Shown here: positions 25,656 through 34,564 of the stretch, piece by piece
How positions within the stretch are numbered: position 1 is the stretch's first letter
Layout: every line of letters starts with the position of its first letter
Origin: Mycolicibacterium vinylchloridicum
GTDB taxonomy: Bacteria; Actinomycetota; Actinomycetes; Mycobacteriales; Mycobacteriaceae
Assembly (NCBI RefSeq): GCF_013404075.1
Contig: NZ_JACBJQ010000022.1
Location: 1 to 64,000, forward strand
DNA length: 64,000 bases
Reading direction: 5' to 3'
Program-made: the position numbers and the translations under genes
The notes under the pieces: model-generated
What the model saw: only the letters and a program-made list of their open reading frames with translations
What the model was told of the DNA's origin: nothing
Databases searched by the model: none

Positions 25656-26870
25656 CTAGATCAGTGCGGTGAGGTTGGTGCCGAGCGTCCAGCCGGCCGC
25701 GGCCGCGCCACCGGTGAGCAGCAGCACGATCAGCACCCAGAACACCAGTGAACGCCGGGCCCGCTGGCGTTCCCAGATGAATTCGCCGATGTCGATACCG
25801 GCGAATTGGCTTGCCACTGTCGGGTTTTCGTCCTCGGCCGGGGCGGGCTCCCAGTCCTGTGGCTCGCGAACGAGTTGCCGGGTGGGATTCTTTACGGGTG
25901 CCGGCGCGGGCGGGGCGGACTGGGCGGCCCGATAGTCGTCGGTGGGCCGGCTGTGAAAGGCGGTTGCCGCGGCGTGCTGGGCGGAGTTATTCGGCGCCGG
26001 CACGCGGAATTTCGGGAGCGCCAGCTCCGCGGCGATGGCGTCGAGATCGTCGGCCATCTCCTCGGCGTCGGCGAACCGATCGTCGGCATTGCGGGCGGTG
26101 GCGCGGGCGATGAACTCGTCGAACTGGCGTGGCACCCCGCTGATCGCCGTGCTGGGCAGCGGCACATCGTTGTCCATCCGCTGATAGGCCACGGTGAGCG
26201 GATTGTCACCGGTGAACGGTGTTGTGCCGGTGATCAATTCGTAGGCCAGGATCCCGACGGCGTAGACATCGCTGCGGGCGTCGGCGGCGCCGCTGCTGAC
26301 CTGCTCGGGGGACAGGTAGGCCGCCGTGCCCAGGATGACGCTGGTCGAGGTGATACCGGCCTCGGCCACCGCGCGCACCAGGCCGAAGTCGACGAGCTTG
26401 ACCTCGCCGTCGTCGGAGATCAGGACGTTCTCGGGTTTGACGTCGCGGTGTACCAGCCCGGCATGGTGTGCGGTGGCCAGGCCGCCGAGGACCGGCCGCA
26501 GCACCGCCGCGGCGGCATGCGGGGGCATCGGACCGCGCTCGCGCAGCAGTTCGCGCAGCGTGCCGCCCTCGACCAGCTCCATGACCAGAAAAGGAGGCTC
26601 CTGGCTCGATCCGCCGCCACCCTGGTCGTAGACGGCGACCAGCCCAGGATCCTTCAACCGGGCCACCGCGCGGGCCTCGCGCTGGAAGCGGGTGAGGAAC
26701 TGGCTGTCGCCGGCGTAGCGCGCATCCATCACCTTCAGTGCCACCGGGCGATCCAGACGGACATCCAGACCGCGGTACACCGTCGACATTCCGCCGGTCG
26801 CGATCTTGGTGTCGACGCGGTACCGGCCTTCCAGCAGCACGCCGCTGAGTGGGTCCGACGTCACCGACAC
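25656..26870 (-). CDS. pknL: Serine/threonine-protein kinase PknL
   Basis: 404 residues, GTG start. Kinase domain ~residues 15-270: Gly-rich loop IATGGMSTVYRG, ATP Lys in ALKVMD, catalytic HRDVKPEN, DFG in VDFGLVRAV, activation loop ITSTSVILGTAAYLSPEQ with Thr/Ser sites. A cytoplasmic linker rich in Pro/Ala follows, then FIWERQRARR and a single C-terminal transmembrane helix (~residues 375-398) with almost no extracellular domain, as in PknL. It phosphorylates the Rv2175c protein encoded divergently 38 bases away (known in M. tuberculosis). Confidence 0.95.
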   Translation of the reverse strand: MSVTSDPLSGVLLEGRYRVDTKIATGGMSTVYRGLDVRLDRPVALKVMDARYAGDSQFLTRFQREARAVARLKDPGLVAVYDQGGGGSSQEPPFLVMELVEGGTLRELLRERGPMPPHAAAAVLRPVLGGLATAHHAGLVHRDVKPENVLISDDGEVKLVDFGLVRAVAEAGITSTSVILGTAAYLSPEQVSSGAADARSDVYAVGILAYELITGTTPFTGDNPLTVAYQRMDNDVPLPSTAISGVPRQFDEFIARATARNADDRFADAEEMADDLDAIAAELALPKFRVPAPNNSAQHAAATAFHSRPTDDYRAAQSAPPAPAPVKNPTRQLVREPQDWEPAPAEDENPTVASQFAGIDIGEFIWERQRARRSLVFWVLIVLLLTGGAAAAGWTLGTNLTALI

Positions 26871-26908
26871 ATGGTATGTCGCGGCAAAGGAGTTCTAGAC
26901 TGGGGCGG

Positions 26909-27313
26909 GTGAGCAGCATTCCTGCCGGTGACGATGTTCTGGATCCCGACGAGCCCGTCTACAACCTTCCCGAAGTCGCCGAGTTGTTGGCAGTCCCGGT
27001 GACCAAGGTGCACCAGCAGCTACGCGACGGCCACCTGATCGCCGTCAAGCGCGGCGGTGTGCCGATGATTCCCAAGGCCTTTCTCACCCCGCACGGCGAG
27101 GTGGTCAAGAGCCTGCCCGGGCTGCTGGACGTGTTGCGCGACGGCGGCTACAAGGAGACCGAGATCCTGCGCTGGCTGTTCACCGCGGATCCTTCGCTGA
27201 CGGTGACCCGCGACGGGTCACGGGAGTCGATCAGTAACGCTCGCCCGGTGGATGCGTTGCACGCTCATCAGGCTCGCGAGGTGGTACGGCGCGCTCAGGC
27301 CATGGCTTACTGA
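26909..27313 (+). CDS. PknL-associated DNA-binding protein (Rv2175c-like)
   Basis: 134 residues, GTG start. N-terminal winged helix-turn-helix of the excisionase/MerR-like kind (VYNLPEVAELLAVPVTKVHQQLRDGHLIAVKRGG), then a C-terminal helical part (LLDVLRDGGYKETEILRWLF; VDALHAHQAREVVRRAQAM). The M. tuberculosis homologue is a PknL substrate whose N-terminal Thr phosphorylation blocks DNA binding. The N-terminus here (MSSIPAGDDVLDPDEP) is shorter and I cannot identify the same Thr. Confidence 0.92.
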   Translation: MSSIPAGDDVLDPDEPVYNLPEVAELLAVPVTKVHQQLRDGHLIAVKRGGVPMIPKAFLTPHGEVVKSLPGLLDVLRDGGYKETEILRWLFTADPSLTVTRDGSRESISNARPVDALHAHQAREVVRRAQAMAY

Positions 27314-27337
27314 GCGGCCGCGGCGCGGGAGACTCCA

Positions 27338-29620
27338 TCAACAGACAGAGTGGCCAAAGAATCCACCGACGTTGTATTTCGCGTAATCCACGGGCAAGTT
27401 GACCAGGATGCCCGGCAGGCTGTATCGGTCAACAAGCTGCTGCGCTTCTTTAGGGGTGAGGTCGTCTTGATTCTTGTGGAACATGCACCGGACCCGGAAC
27501 GAGAAGAATTTCTCTTCTTGCTCGTCGCTCATCGGGTAGAAGATCGAGACGAGCAGTTTGACGCCGCTGACGACGAGAGCGACTGGTCCGAGAAGCGGCA
27601 CCGACAGAATGTCGGTCACGCCGTCGCCGATTTCGCGCAAGTCGCCTTTGGATAGGCCGTCGGCGACCTTGATCACCCCTTGCACCAATGACGCGCCCTT
27701 CAGCAGTGCGGACCAGTCGTAGACCTTGGACAGATTGGTGATCCATTTGGTGAGCTCGTTCGACGCGTCGAGAGATCCCAGAATCACGTCAATCGGATTG
27801 GTCGAGCCGTCATCACTTCCGCCGCCGGAGCTGCCGGGTTTGCCGATCACCGACAGGGAGTTGTTGGCCATGTTCGTGATGTAGGCGTGGGTGCCGTCGG
27901 GACTGAGCGTTACGCGGGACGGATGGTTGCCGACGAGGACGGTAGTGACGACGCGACTGGTGATGTTTATGACGGACACTGTGTTGTCGCCGGAATTGAC
28001 CACGTAAAGGCGGGTGCCATCACCATTGACCACCAGAGAGCCCGGGTCTTTCCCGACGGGGATGCTGATGGCGGTGCGGGTGGCCGGATCGATGATCGAC
28101 ACGGTGCGGTCGCCGGCGTTGGTGACGTAGGCGTGGCGGCTGTCGGGGCTGACGACCACACTGGTCGGGCCGTTGCCGACCGGGATGGTGGCGATGGCGG
28201 TGTTGGTCGCGGGATTGATGACCGATACCGTGCCGTCGCTGGCGTTGGTGACGTAGACGTAGCGGCTGTCGGGGCTGACCGCCACGCTGCTGGGGCCGCT
28301 GCCCACGGGGATGGCGGTGGCGGTGCCGGTCACCGGGTTGATGACCGATACGGTGCCGTCATACCAGTTGGCGATGTAGGCGTAGCGGCTGTCGGGGCTG
28401 ACGACCAGCCCGAAATAGGTTTTGGTGTTGCCGATAGGGATAGCGGTGCTGACACCGGTGGTGGAGTTGATCACCAACACCGCGTCTTCGTAACCACCGA
28501 CGCGGACGATGTCGGCGTAGGCGTACTGGCTGTCGGGGCTGGCCACCACCCTCAAAAACTGGTGGCCGTCAGGCCTGGCGATGGCACTACCCGTGTTGGT
28601 GGTGGTGTCGACGACCCCGAGAAAACCGGTATTGGTCGTGACGTAGACATGGTGGCCGTCGGGGCTCGTGCCCAGCGTCACGGCACCTTCGTAGCCTCTG
28701 TCGTATCCGATCGGGATGGTAGCGGTGACGGTGCCGGTGACAGGGCTGATCACCGACAGTGACAGGACCCGCGAGGCAGAGTCCCCGGCGACGACGTAGG
28801 CGTAGTGGCTGTCGGGGCTGACCGCCAGCGTGGATAGGCCGTATCCGCCGATAGGGACCGTGGCGGTGACGGTGCTGGTTCTGGTGTCGATGACCGAGAC
28901 GCTGCGACCGTCGGCGGCGGCGACGTAGGCGTAGTGGCTGTCGGGGCTGAAGACGGCTACCGGGGTTTGGAAACTGCCTCTGCCGACGGGGATGCTGCCG
29001 ATAACGGTGCTGGCACCGGTGGTCGGATTGATGGATAGCAGTGCATAACCGCTGGCGTCTCCTCTGGTGACGTAGACGGAGCGGCCATCAGGGCTGACGA
29101 CTACGGTCCCGGCGATTACGTTGGGGATGGTCGCGATCACCGTCGGTCCGATAGCCGCCGCCGCGAGTGTTCTTGTCGCGGCCAATGCTGGTGTTGCGGA
29201 CGTTCTGCGCGCGGCGTGCGCAACGGATTCGCGCCGGGCCGCGGCGAGGGCCACCGTGGTTGACTGGGTTGAGGGATCGGGTGACCCGGAGTTGTTCGAC
29301 GGTCCGGTGGTGGCCGTCGCAGGTCTGAATTTTGTTGTCGCTGAAACGATTTGGGAAACTTTCGCTGCGCCGCGGACCTTCGATGATGACAAGCTCTTAG
29401 CTGATGTCTTCGGTTGTACTGGATGGGTAGCGGTGGTCTTGCCCGACGGAGCGCCGGAATGACCGTCGTCGGCGTGAGCGGTCGCGATCCCGTTGACCAT
29501 CGCGATGCCCATGCCGAGTGTGACGGCTCCGGCGCCCAGCCAGCCGTAGGGGGTGACCGAACGGCGGGTACCGGGCTTGGCTGACGCTACCCGGTCCACG
29601 GGAGTGGACGTTCTCGTCAT
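27338..29620 (-). CDS. Exported YVTN-family beta-propeller protein with unknown C-terminal domain
   Basis: 760 residues from the ATG at 29620 (GGAGG 5 bases upstream; the ATG at 29641 lacks a site). The N-terminus is basic followed by a hydrophobic segment (GWLGAGAVTLGMGIAMVNGIA) ending in ATAHADD, a likely signal peptide. A Ser/Thr/Ala-rich linker (~residues 45-150) precedes about ten ~45-residue repeats with the cores SPDSRYAYVTN and SVINPATG (roughly residues 160-590), a beta-propeller of YVTN/NHL type. A Gly/Ser hinge leads to a ~160-residue C-terminal domain with amphipathic helices and no recognised family. Function unknown; surface or periplasmic binding protein likely. Confidence 0.88.
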   Translation of the reverse strand: MTRTSTPVDRVASAKPGTRRSVTPYGWLGAGAVTLGMGIAMVNGIATAHADDGHSGAPSGKTTATHPVQPKTSAKSLSSSKVRGAAKVSQIVSATTKFRPATATTGPSNNSGSPDPSTQSTTVALAAARRESVAHAARRTSATPALAATRTLAAAAIGPTVIATIPNVIAGTVVVSPDGRSVYVTRGDASGYALLSINPTTGASTVIGSIPVGRGSFQTPVAVFSPDSHYAYVAAADGRSVSVIDTRTSTVTATVPIGGYGLSTLAVSPDSHYAYVVAGDSASRVLSLSVISPVTGTVTATIPIGYDRGYEGAVTLGTSPDGHHVYVTTNTGFLGVVDTTTNTGSAIARPDGHQFLRVVASPDSQYAYADIVRVGGYEDAVLVINSTTGVSTAIPIGNTKTYFGLVVSPDSRYAYIANWYDGTVSVINPVTGTATAIPVGSGPSSVAVSPDSRYVYVTNASDGTVSVINPATNTAIATIPVGNGPTSVVVSPDSRHAYVTNAGDRTVSIIDPATRTAISIPVGKDPGSLVVNGDGTRLYVVNSGDNTVSVINITSRVVTTVLVGNHPSRVTLSPDGTHAYITNMANNSLSVIGKPGSSGGGSDDGSTNPIDVILGSLDASNELTKWITNLSKVYDWSALLKGASLVQGVIKVADGLSKGDLREIGDGVTDILSVPLLGPVALVVSGVKLLVSIFYPMSDEQEEKFFSFRVRCMFHKNQDDLTPKEAQQLVDRYSLPGILVNLPVDYAKYNVGGFFGHSVC

Positions 29621-29692
29621 GACAGCCTCCGCTGGCCTCATTGATTTGTCGTCGGCGTCAGATACTTACCACGGTTGTTTCGCTGGTGCCAG

Positions 29693-31201
29693 CTATCGGC
29701 ATCGCTCGTGGCGAATGCCCACTGAGCGCAGCGAATACCACGCGGCCAGCGCGCAGGCGGTGGCCAGCAGCACGTGGATCCACGAGTACATGCCGTGCGA
29801 GCCGTCCGGCTTGAAGATCACCATGATCCACGTCGAGAACCCGGCGATCAGCGCGATCGCCGCGCGGGACTGGGCCAGGGCGGACATCACCGCGAGCGGC
29901 CAGGTGTAGTACCACGGCAGCGCGGCAGGCACGAACAGCACGACCATCAGCATCGCCCAGGCGATGCCCATCAGCGCCTCGCGGTCGTCGTGACGAAACC
30001 GCCACCACAGCAGTGGAAGTGACACCGCGATGATGATGATTCCGGCGATGCGGGTGACGTCGAGGACAGCGTAGAAGTTCACCGGCACGAAGAGTCCGCC
30101 AATGGCGTTGGTGAGGTTGGCGATCGCCGTCGGGATGGTCAGCCAGTTGATGATCTTCACCGAACCGGCCAGCGCGGTCAGCCAGCCCAATCCCACCCCG
30201 GCCACCCAGGACAGCACCGCGAACACCGCGACGAAGAGCGTCACCGATGCCGCCGATGCGGTCGTGAAAGCCCTTGTCGCACCGAAGTTACGGGTCTGAC
30301 GGAGGTGCCGCATCCACACCCACACCATGAACGGCAGCGCCAACACCGCGGTGGCCTTGACGGCGACGGCGACGGCGATCAGCGTCGCGCCCGCGGCATG
30401 ATGGCGGGCGAACGTCAGCGCGATGCCGGCCATCATCAGCCCGACCATCAGCATCTCGTTGTGCACGCCACCCATCAGGTGGATGATCACCAGCGGGTTG
30501 AGCACGCAAATCCACAGGGCCACCGCGCCGTTCGCGCCGATGTGGCGGGCCACCCGCGGCGCAGCCCAGATCAGCATCGCCAATCCCGGCAGCATGCACA
30601 GCCGCAGCAGCATCGTGCCGGCCACCACGTGGTCGCCGACCAGGCCGGTGACGAAGCGGGCCACCAGGATGAACGCCGGCCCGTAGGGCGCGGTGGTGGT
30701 TGTCCAGATCGGGCTGACGTTGTCCAGCAACGAGTTTTGGTTCTCCACCGGACCGACGGCATACGGGTCCAGACCGTCGCGCAGCAGTGCGCCCTGCGCC
30801 AGATAGGAATAGGTGTCGCGGCTGAACAACGGAACGCTCAGCAGCAGCGGCGCCAGCCAGAACCCGGTCGTCGCGATCATCGTGTAGTCGCTGACGCCCG
30901 CATCCTTGTCGACGACCCGTCGGCCCACCCACAGCCACGCCACCAGCATCACCACGACGCCGCCCCACAGCAGCACCGAGGACACCACCAGGCCGTGGCC
31001 GAACCGCAGCCAGGACAGATGCATCGACTCGAGCAGCGGATCGTGTTGGCGGGTGCTCCCGGCGCCCAGCCCGCCGAGCGTGATCAGTACCGCGCCGAGG
31101 AAGCCCAGCAGCGCCGGCCGGCCCTCGTCGCCGACGGTGAAAGCCGCCAGCCGCGCGAGGCCAGCCTGGGGCTTGGGGGGAGTAGAGGGAAGAGCTGACA
31201 T
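29693..31201 (-). CDS. mptA: Alpha-(1->6)-mannopyranosyltransferase MptA
   Basis: 502 residues, about 13 transmembrane helices, GT-C enzyme using polyprenyl-phosphate-mannose. Conserved first loop SVPLFSRDTYSYLAQGALLRDGLDPYA holds the catalytic Asp region; NVSPIWTTTTAPYGPAFI and NPLVIIHLMGGVHNEMLMVGL follow as in MptA/MptB. It elongates the alpha-1,6 mannan backbone of lipomannan and LAM on the outer face of the plasma membrane. Starts 3 bases after idsA2 stops, so the two are co-translated. Matches Rv2174. Confidence 0.94.
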   Translation of the reverse strand: MSALPSTPPKPQAGLARLAAFTVGDEGRPALLGFLGAVLITLGGLGAGSTRQHDPLLESMHLSWLRFGHGLVVSSVLLWGGVVVMLVAWLWVGRRVVDKDAGVSDYTMIATTGFWLAPLLLSVPLFSRDTYSYLAQGALLRDGLDPYAVGPVENQNSLLDNVSPIWTTTTAPYGPAFILVARFVTGLVGDHVVAGTMLLRLCMLPGLAMLIWAAPRVARHIGANGAVALWICVLNPLVIIHLMGGVHNEMLMVGLMMAGIALTFARHHAAGATLIAVAVAVKATAVLALPFMVWVWMRHLRQTRNFGATRAFTTASAASVTLFVAVFAVLSWVAGVGLGWLTALAGSVKIINWLTIPTAIANLTNAIGGLFVPVNFYAVLDVTRIAGIIIIAVSLPLLWWRFRHDDREALMGIAWAMLMVVLFVPAALPWYYTWPLAVMSALAQSRAAIALIAGFSTWIMVIFKPDGSHGMYSWIHVLLATACALAAWYSLRSVGIRHERCR

Positions 31202-31204
31202 GTC

Positions 31205-32299
31205 CTAGGCCGAGCGGTTGGCGGCCAATCTGGCGAGCTCGGTCAACCCGGCCTTGGCCGGCGCGTTGATCGGGGCGCTGTCGAGCAGCCCCAGCGCGCG
31301 GTTGGTGAGCAGTTCGATGCGGCTTTCGACCGCAGCCAGTGCGCCGACGGACTCGATGACGTCGCACAGCTGGCGCACTGCGGCATCGGAGAGCTCGTTA
31401 CCGACGCCGGTGCGCAGCTGGTCGGCGGCGGCCGGATCCGTGGCGGTGGCGCGCTCGACGGCTTCGGCCAGTAGCACGGTGCGCTTGCCGGAACGAAGAT
31501 CGTCGCCCGACGGCTTGCCCGTCACGGCGGGATCGCCGAAGACGCCGAGGACGTCGTCGCGAAGCTGGAACGCGACACCGAGGTCGGTGCCCAGCTCGTA
31601 AAAGATGCGCTGAACATCGGGCCGGTCCGCGGCGGCGGCCGCACCCAGCTGCAGCGGGCGCGAAATGGTGTAGGACGCGGTCTTGAACGTGTTGACGTTC
31701 ATCGCCGACTCGATCGATTCGGCGCCGCTCGATTCGGCGACGATGTCGAGGTACTGGCCACCGAGCACCTCGGTGCGGATGTCGGACCACACCCGCTGGA
31801 CACGACGCTGGCCGTCGACGGGCAGATCCACCCCGGCGACGATGTCGTCGGCCCACACCAGCGACAGATCGCCGAGCAGGATGGCCGCCGAGCGGCCGAA
31901 CTGCTCGGAGTTCCCGCGCCAGCCACGGCCGCGATGCAGGTCGGTGAAGTGGACGTGGGCGGTGGGCCAGCCGCGCCGGGTCGCCGAATCATCGATGACG
32001 TCGTCGTGGACCAGAGCGCAGGCGTGCAGCAGCTCCAGCGCCGAGAACAGCAGCAGGATCCCGTCGTCCACGCTCGCGTCGGGCTCTGGGGTCACCGCGC
32101 GGTAACCCCAGTAGGCGAAGGCCGGGCGGACTCGCTTGCCACCGCGCAGGACGAAATCCTCGAGAGCGGCGATGAGCCCGTCGTAGTCGGTACCGATGTA
32201 AGCGGCGTCGGCCCGGCGGCCCGCCAGGTATCCCCGCAGTTGATCGGTGACTGCGCCGGCCAGCTGGACGGCCGACGGGGCTGCTGCTTCGACGCTCAG
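31205..32299 (-). CDS. idsA2: Geranylgeranyl/polyprenyl diphosphate synthase (IdsA2-like), non-canonical start
   Basis: 364 residues if translation starts at CTG 32299, which has AAAGG 9 bases upstream. The first canonical start in frame (GTG 32095) would cut off the essential EDFVLRGGKRVRP block, and there is no ATG, GTG or TTG between the in-frame TAG of lppM (32378-32380) and 32095. Motifs: GGKRVRP, first Asp-rich motif HDDVIDDSATRRG, second motif QLRDDVLGVFGD, and GKRTVLLAEA. These condense isopentenyl diphosphate with allylic primers to make trans-prenyl diphosphates. Between lppM and mptA, suggesting supply for lipid carriers. A sequencing error or genuine CTG start is possible. Confidence 0.85.
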   Translation of the reverse strand: MSVEAAAPSAVQLAGAVTDQLRGYLAGRRADAAYIGTDYDGLIAALEDFVLRGGKRVRPAFAYWGYRAVTPEPDASVDDGILLLFSALELLHACALVHDDVIDDSATRRGWPTAHVHFTDLHRGRGWRGNSEQFGRSAAILLGDLSLVWADDIVAGVDLPVDGQRRVQRVWSDIRTEVLGGQYLDIVAESSGAESIESAMNVNTFKTASYTISRPLQLGAAAAADRPDVQRIFYELGTDLGVAFQLRDDVLGVFGDPAVTGKPSGDDLRSGKRTVLLAEAVERATATDPAAADQLRTGVGNELSDAAVRQLCDVIESVGALAAVESRIELLTNRALGLLDSAPINAPAKAGLTELARLAANRSA

Positions 32300-32377
32300 C
32301 GCGGCGCCCCTTTCTGTGTATGAGGGTGGGTGCGCAATCAGAGTAAGGCGTCGGGGAAGCCCCGGTCGTATGAAGGC

Positions 32378-33076
32378 CTATCGACCGCTCAACTCGTCAG
32401 GCTGATCGGTGCTGGCGAACCGGGGCGAGCGGTCGCGGCTGACCCACGCCAGCGACCCGATCACACCGCAGACCACCAGCGCGCCGAGACACAGCCACAG
32501 TGCCGCGCCGGTGAACGAGCGGGTGCTGGGGTCGGTGTACCGGGCCTGGGCGCTCATCGTGGAGACGACGCCCGGCTTCAATGTCCACTCGACGACGTCG
32601 GTGTCGATCCGGTCGCCGTTGGTCGAGGTCACCTCGCCGGGGAAGGAAACCGTCAGCTGCACGTCGGCGTCGGGGTCACTGACGCCGGTCAGGTCGACCC
32701 GGCCTTCGAGGATCACCAGGTTGCCCGCCCGCCGCAGCGAGATGTCCACCCCGGCCGCCTCGCGGTTGAGGTTGGCCAGCTGCGGCACCTCGGCGAAGCT
32801 GAGGTTCGAGAACACCGCCTGGGAGCCGACGTAGTCGTCCGTGTCGTACTTTGAGACCGAGATCTTTTCGCTGAAGGGCACATTGAGGTCGAACTGCGGC
32901 CCCTGATCGCTGGAATCGCGCGGTTTTGCCGCAGCGAGGATCTGGCCGGAGACCTGGTCGTCGGGCGACACCGTGATCGAGGCGTGCACGCGCACGCAGC
33001 CGACGGCCAGTGGCGCCACGAGGAGCAGCAGCAACGCCAGGGCGCGCAGGCGCAGGCGGCGGGATCGGTCGCGCAC
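32378..33076 (-). CDS. lppM: Lipoprotein LppM
   Basis: 232 residues from the GTG at 33076 (the longer open frame overlaps the GNAT gene and is a shadow). Signal peptide with basic start (RDRSRRLRLR), hydrophobic core and lipobox LAVGC, acylated Cys near residue 26. The extracytoplasmic beta-rich domain of ~150 residues (PFSEKISVSKY, TSTNGDRIDTDVVEW) is followed by a C-terminal transmembrane helix (~residues 190-212) and a short tail, the known LppM layout. In M. tuberculosis LppM affects phagosome maturation and binds lipoglycans. Sits 23 bases downstream of the GNAT gene. Confidence 0.93.
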   Translation of the reverse strand: MRDRSRRLRLRALALLLLLVAPLAVGCVRVHASITVSPDDQVSGQILAAAKPRDSSDQGPQFDLNVPFSEKISVSKYDTDDYVGSQAVFSNLSFAEVPQLANLNREAAGVDISLRRAGNLVILEGRVDLTGVSDPDADVQLTVSFPGEVTSTNGDRIDTDVVEWTLKPGVVSTMSAQARYTDPSTRSFTGAALWLCLGALVVCGVIGSLAWVSRDRSPRFASTDQPDELSGR

Positions 33077-33099
33077 GTGGGTATCGTGCCAGATCCGCG

Positions 33100-33735
33100 C
33101 TAAAGCGGGAGGCTGCGGCCCAGAATGGCGAACGCGCGCGGATCGCCGGCGAAGTGGTAGCCGCGGATGACATCGGTGAAGCCCAGCCTCCGGTACAGCC
33201 GCCAGGCGCGGTTGGCCTCGCCGATGATCTCCGGGGTGGACAGCAGCACGTTCGCTTCGCTGCGGCCGGTCAGCAGCCGCCGGGCCAGTGCCTCGCCAAG
33301 GCCGCGGCCCTGCGCGCTCGGGTGGATGTGCAGTTCGGTGAGCTCGAAGTAGTTGCCCATCAGCCGGCCGACGTCGTCGGCGGGCATACCGATCCGGTGC
33401 AGGCCCGCCACCACCTGCTGCTGCCACCACTGGTCCGGGGCCCCGCAGTAGCCATAGGCGATGCCGAGCAGGGGGGCGCTGCGCAGCGCCTCGGGACCGG
33501 CCGGTTCGCCCGCGGCGGTGGCGGTCTCCACGGCGGCGACGGCCTTCCAGCCGTGGCGGCGGGTGTGCTCGAGCCACATCGCCGCCCGCTGGCCCTCGGT
33601 CCCCCTGGGGTAGCGCATGGCGTCGACGTACACGGTCAGGGCGTCGTGGAGGCGTTGCGCCATGTCGTTCGGCGACAGATCGATGAGGAAAGTCGCCAAC
33701 GCCTCGGTGCCCTTCGGAGTCTGCTGATCGGTCAT
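33100..33735 (-). CDS. GNAT-family N-acetyltransferase (Rv2170-like)
   Basis: 211 residues from the ATG at 33735. The GNAT core is visible: strand 4 FELTELHIHPSAQGRGLGEALARRLL, with the acetyl-CoA pyrophosphate loop Q-G-R-G-L-G, and a late ANRAWRLYRRLGFTDVIRGY motif. The M. tuberculosis homologue Rv2170 has been reported to acetylate isoniazid; that activity cannot be judged here. First gene of the lppM-idsA2-mptA run and divergent from the DUF3040-type gene. Confidence 0.92.
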   Translation of the reverse strand: MTDQQTPKGTEALATFLIDLSPNDMAQRLHDALTVYVDAMRYPRGTEGQRAAMWLEHTRRHGWKAVAAVETATAAGEPAGPEALRSAPLLGIAYGYCGAPDQWWQQQVVAGLHRIGMPADDVGRLMGNYFELTELHIHPSAQGRGLGEALARRLLTGRSEANVLLSTPEIIGEANRAWRLYRRLGFTDVIRGYHFAGDPRAFAILGRSLPL

Positions 33736-33973
33736 GGGTGTAGGGCCATTATCGGTGCAGTCCGGCCCCGGCATTCACCGGTGAGGTGATGACGGGCCTC
33801 TTACACGGTCATGGCGGGAACAGAACAACCCCTGGACACAGCTACAATCGGGTGGACCAACTAGGTGGTACGGCGCACCTTCAGCTCGTATCATTTGGTT
33901 AGTTGCCCGGGTAATCGCTGGGCAGCCAAGTTTTATCGGAATCGTGACCGGCCGTGTCGGCAAGGAGGGACGA

Positions 33974-34381
33974 ATGCCACTCTCCGATCATGAGCAGCGC
34001 ATGCTCGATCAGATCGAGAGCGCTCTCTACGCCGAGGATCCCAAGTTCGCCTCGAGCGTACGGGGTGGAACCTTGCGGGCCCCTTCCACGCGGAGGCGAC
34101 TGCAGGGCGCCGGTCTGTTCGTGATCGGCCTGGCGATGCTGGTCGCCGGAGTCGCGTTCAAAGCCACGATGATCGGCAGCTTCCCGATCCTGTCGGTCGT
34201 CGGCTTCATCGTCATGTTCGGCGGCGTCGTGTTCGCGATCACCGGCCCGCGCGTCGCCGGCGGGCGAGACAGGTCCGGCCCGTCCTCGTCGTCGGGGCCG
34301 CGTCAGCGCAAGGCCAAGGGCGGCGGCGGATCGTTCACCAGCCGCATGGAGGATCGCTTCCGGCGTCGTTTCGACGAGTGA
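33974..34381 (+). CDS. DUF3040-type membrane protein (Rv2169c-like)
   Basis: 135 residues, ATG 6 bases after a strong AAGGAGGG. N-terminal cytoplasmic MPLSDHEQRMLDQIESALYAEDPKFA is the DUF3040 signature, followed by two transmembrane helices (~residues 50-70 and 72-92) and a basic Ser/Gly-rich tail ending EDRFRRRFDE. Function unknown; widely conserved in actinobacteria next to the mra operon. Its transcript ends at the terminator at 34399-34428. Confidence 0.93.
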   Translation: MPLSDHEQRMLDQIESALYAEDPKFASSVRGGTLRAPSTRRRLQGAGLFVIGLAMLVAGVAFKATMIGSFPILSVVGFIVMFGGVVFAITGPRVAGGRDRSGPSSSSGPRQRKAKGGGGSFTSRMEDRFRRRFDE

Positions 34382-34398
34382 GCTGCAGGTTCTCGCAC

Positions 34399-34428
34399 AC
34401 GGGGTAGCCGTTCGGCTGCCCCGTTTTT
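34399..34428 (+). terminator. Rho-independent terminator after the DUF3040 gene
   Basis: ACGGGGTAGCC (34399-34409) pairs with GGCTGCCCCGT (34414-34424) over 11 positions with one G-U pair and a 4-base loop, then five T (34424-34428) and a further TTT shortly after. A classic intrinsic terminator, unusually clear for a mycobacterium, isolating the DUF3040 gene from mraZ. Confidence 0.88.
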
Positions 34429-34558
34429 CTTTGTCTCGGTAGTCCCCACAACGCCCCACCCGGGTTTGAGCTGGGCTTTTGATGCCCACAGCGGTGCGGG
34501 TATGGGGCCGGAAATGGCCGTGGTGGCAGAGAGTGGTGGATGCTGTCGGATAACGGCC

Positions 34559-34564
34559 GATAAT
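34559..34564 (+). promoter_or_regulatory. Candidate -10 element of the mraZ (dcw) promoter
   Basis: GATAAT, five of six to TATAAT, directly before the MraZ-box array. Transcription would start near 34571, inside the array. No good -35 is seen (GTGGAT at 17 bases), common for mycobacterial promoters. Confidence 0.5.

Noticed and set aside
33775..33963. A 62-codon minus-strand ORF in the GNAT/DUF3040 spacer
   Set aside because: No ribosome site, no conservation that I recognise, and it would cover the divergent promoters.
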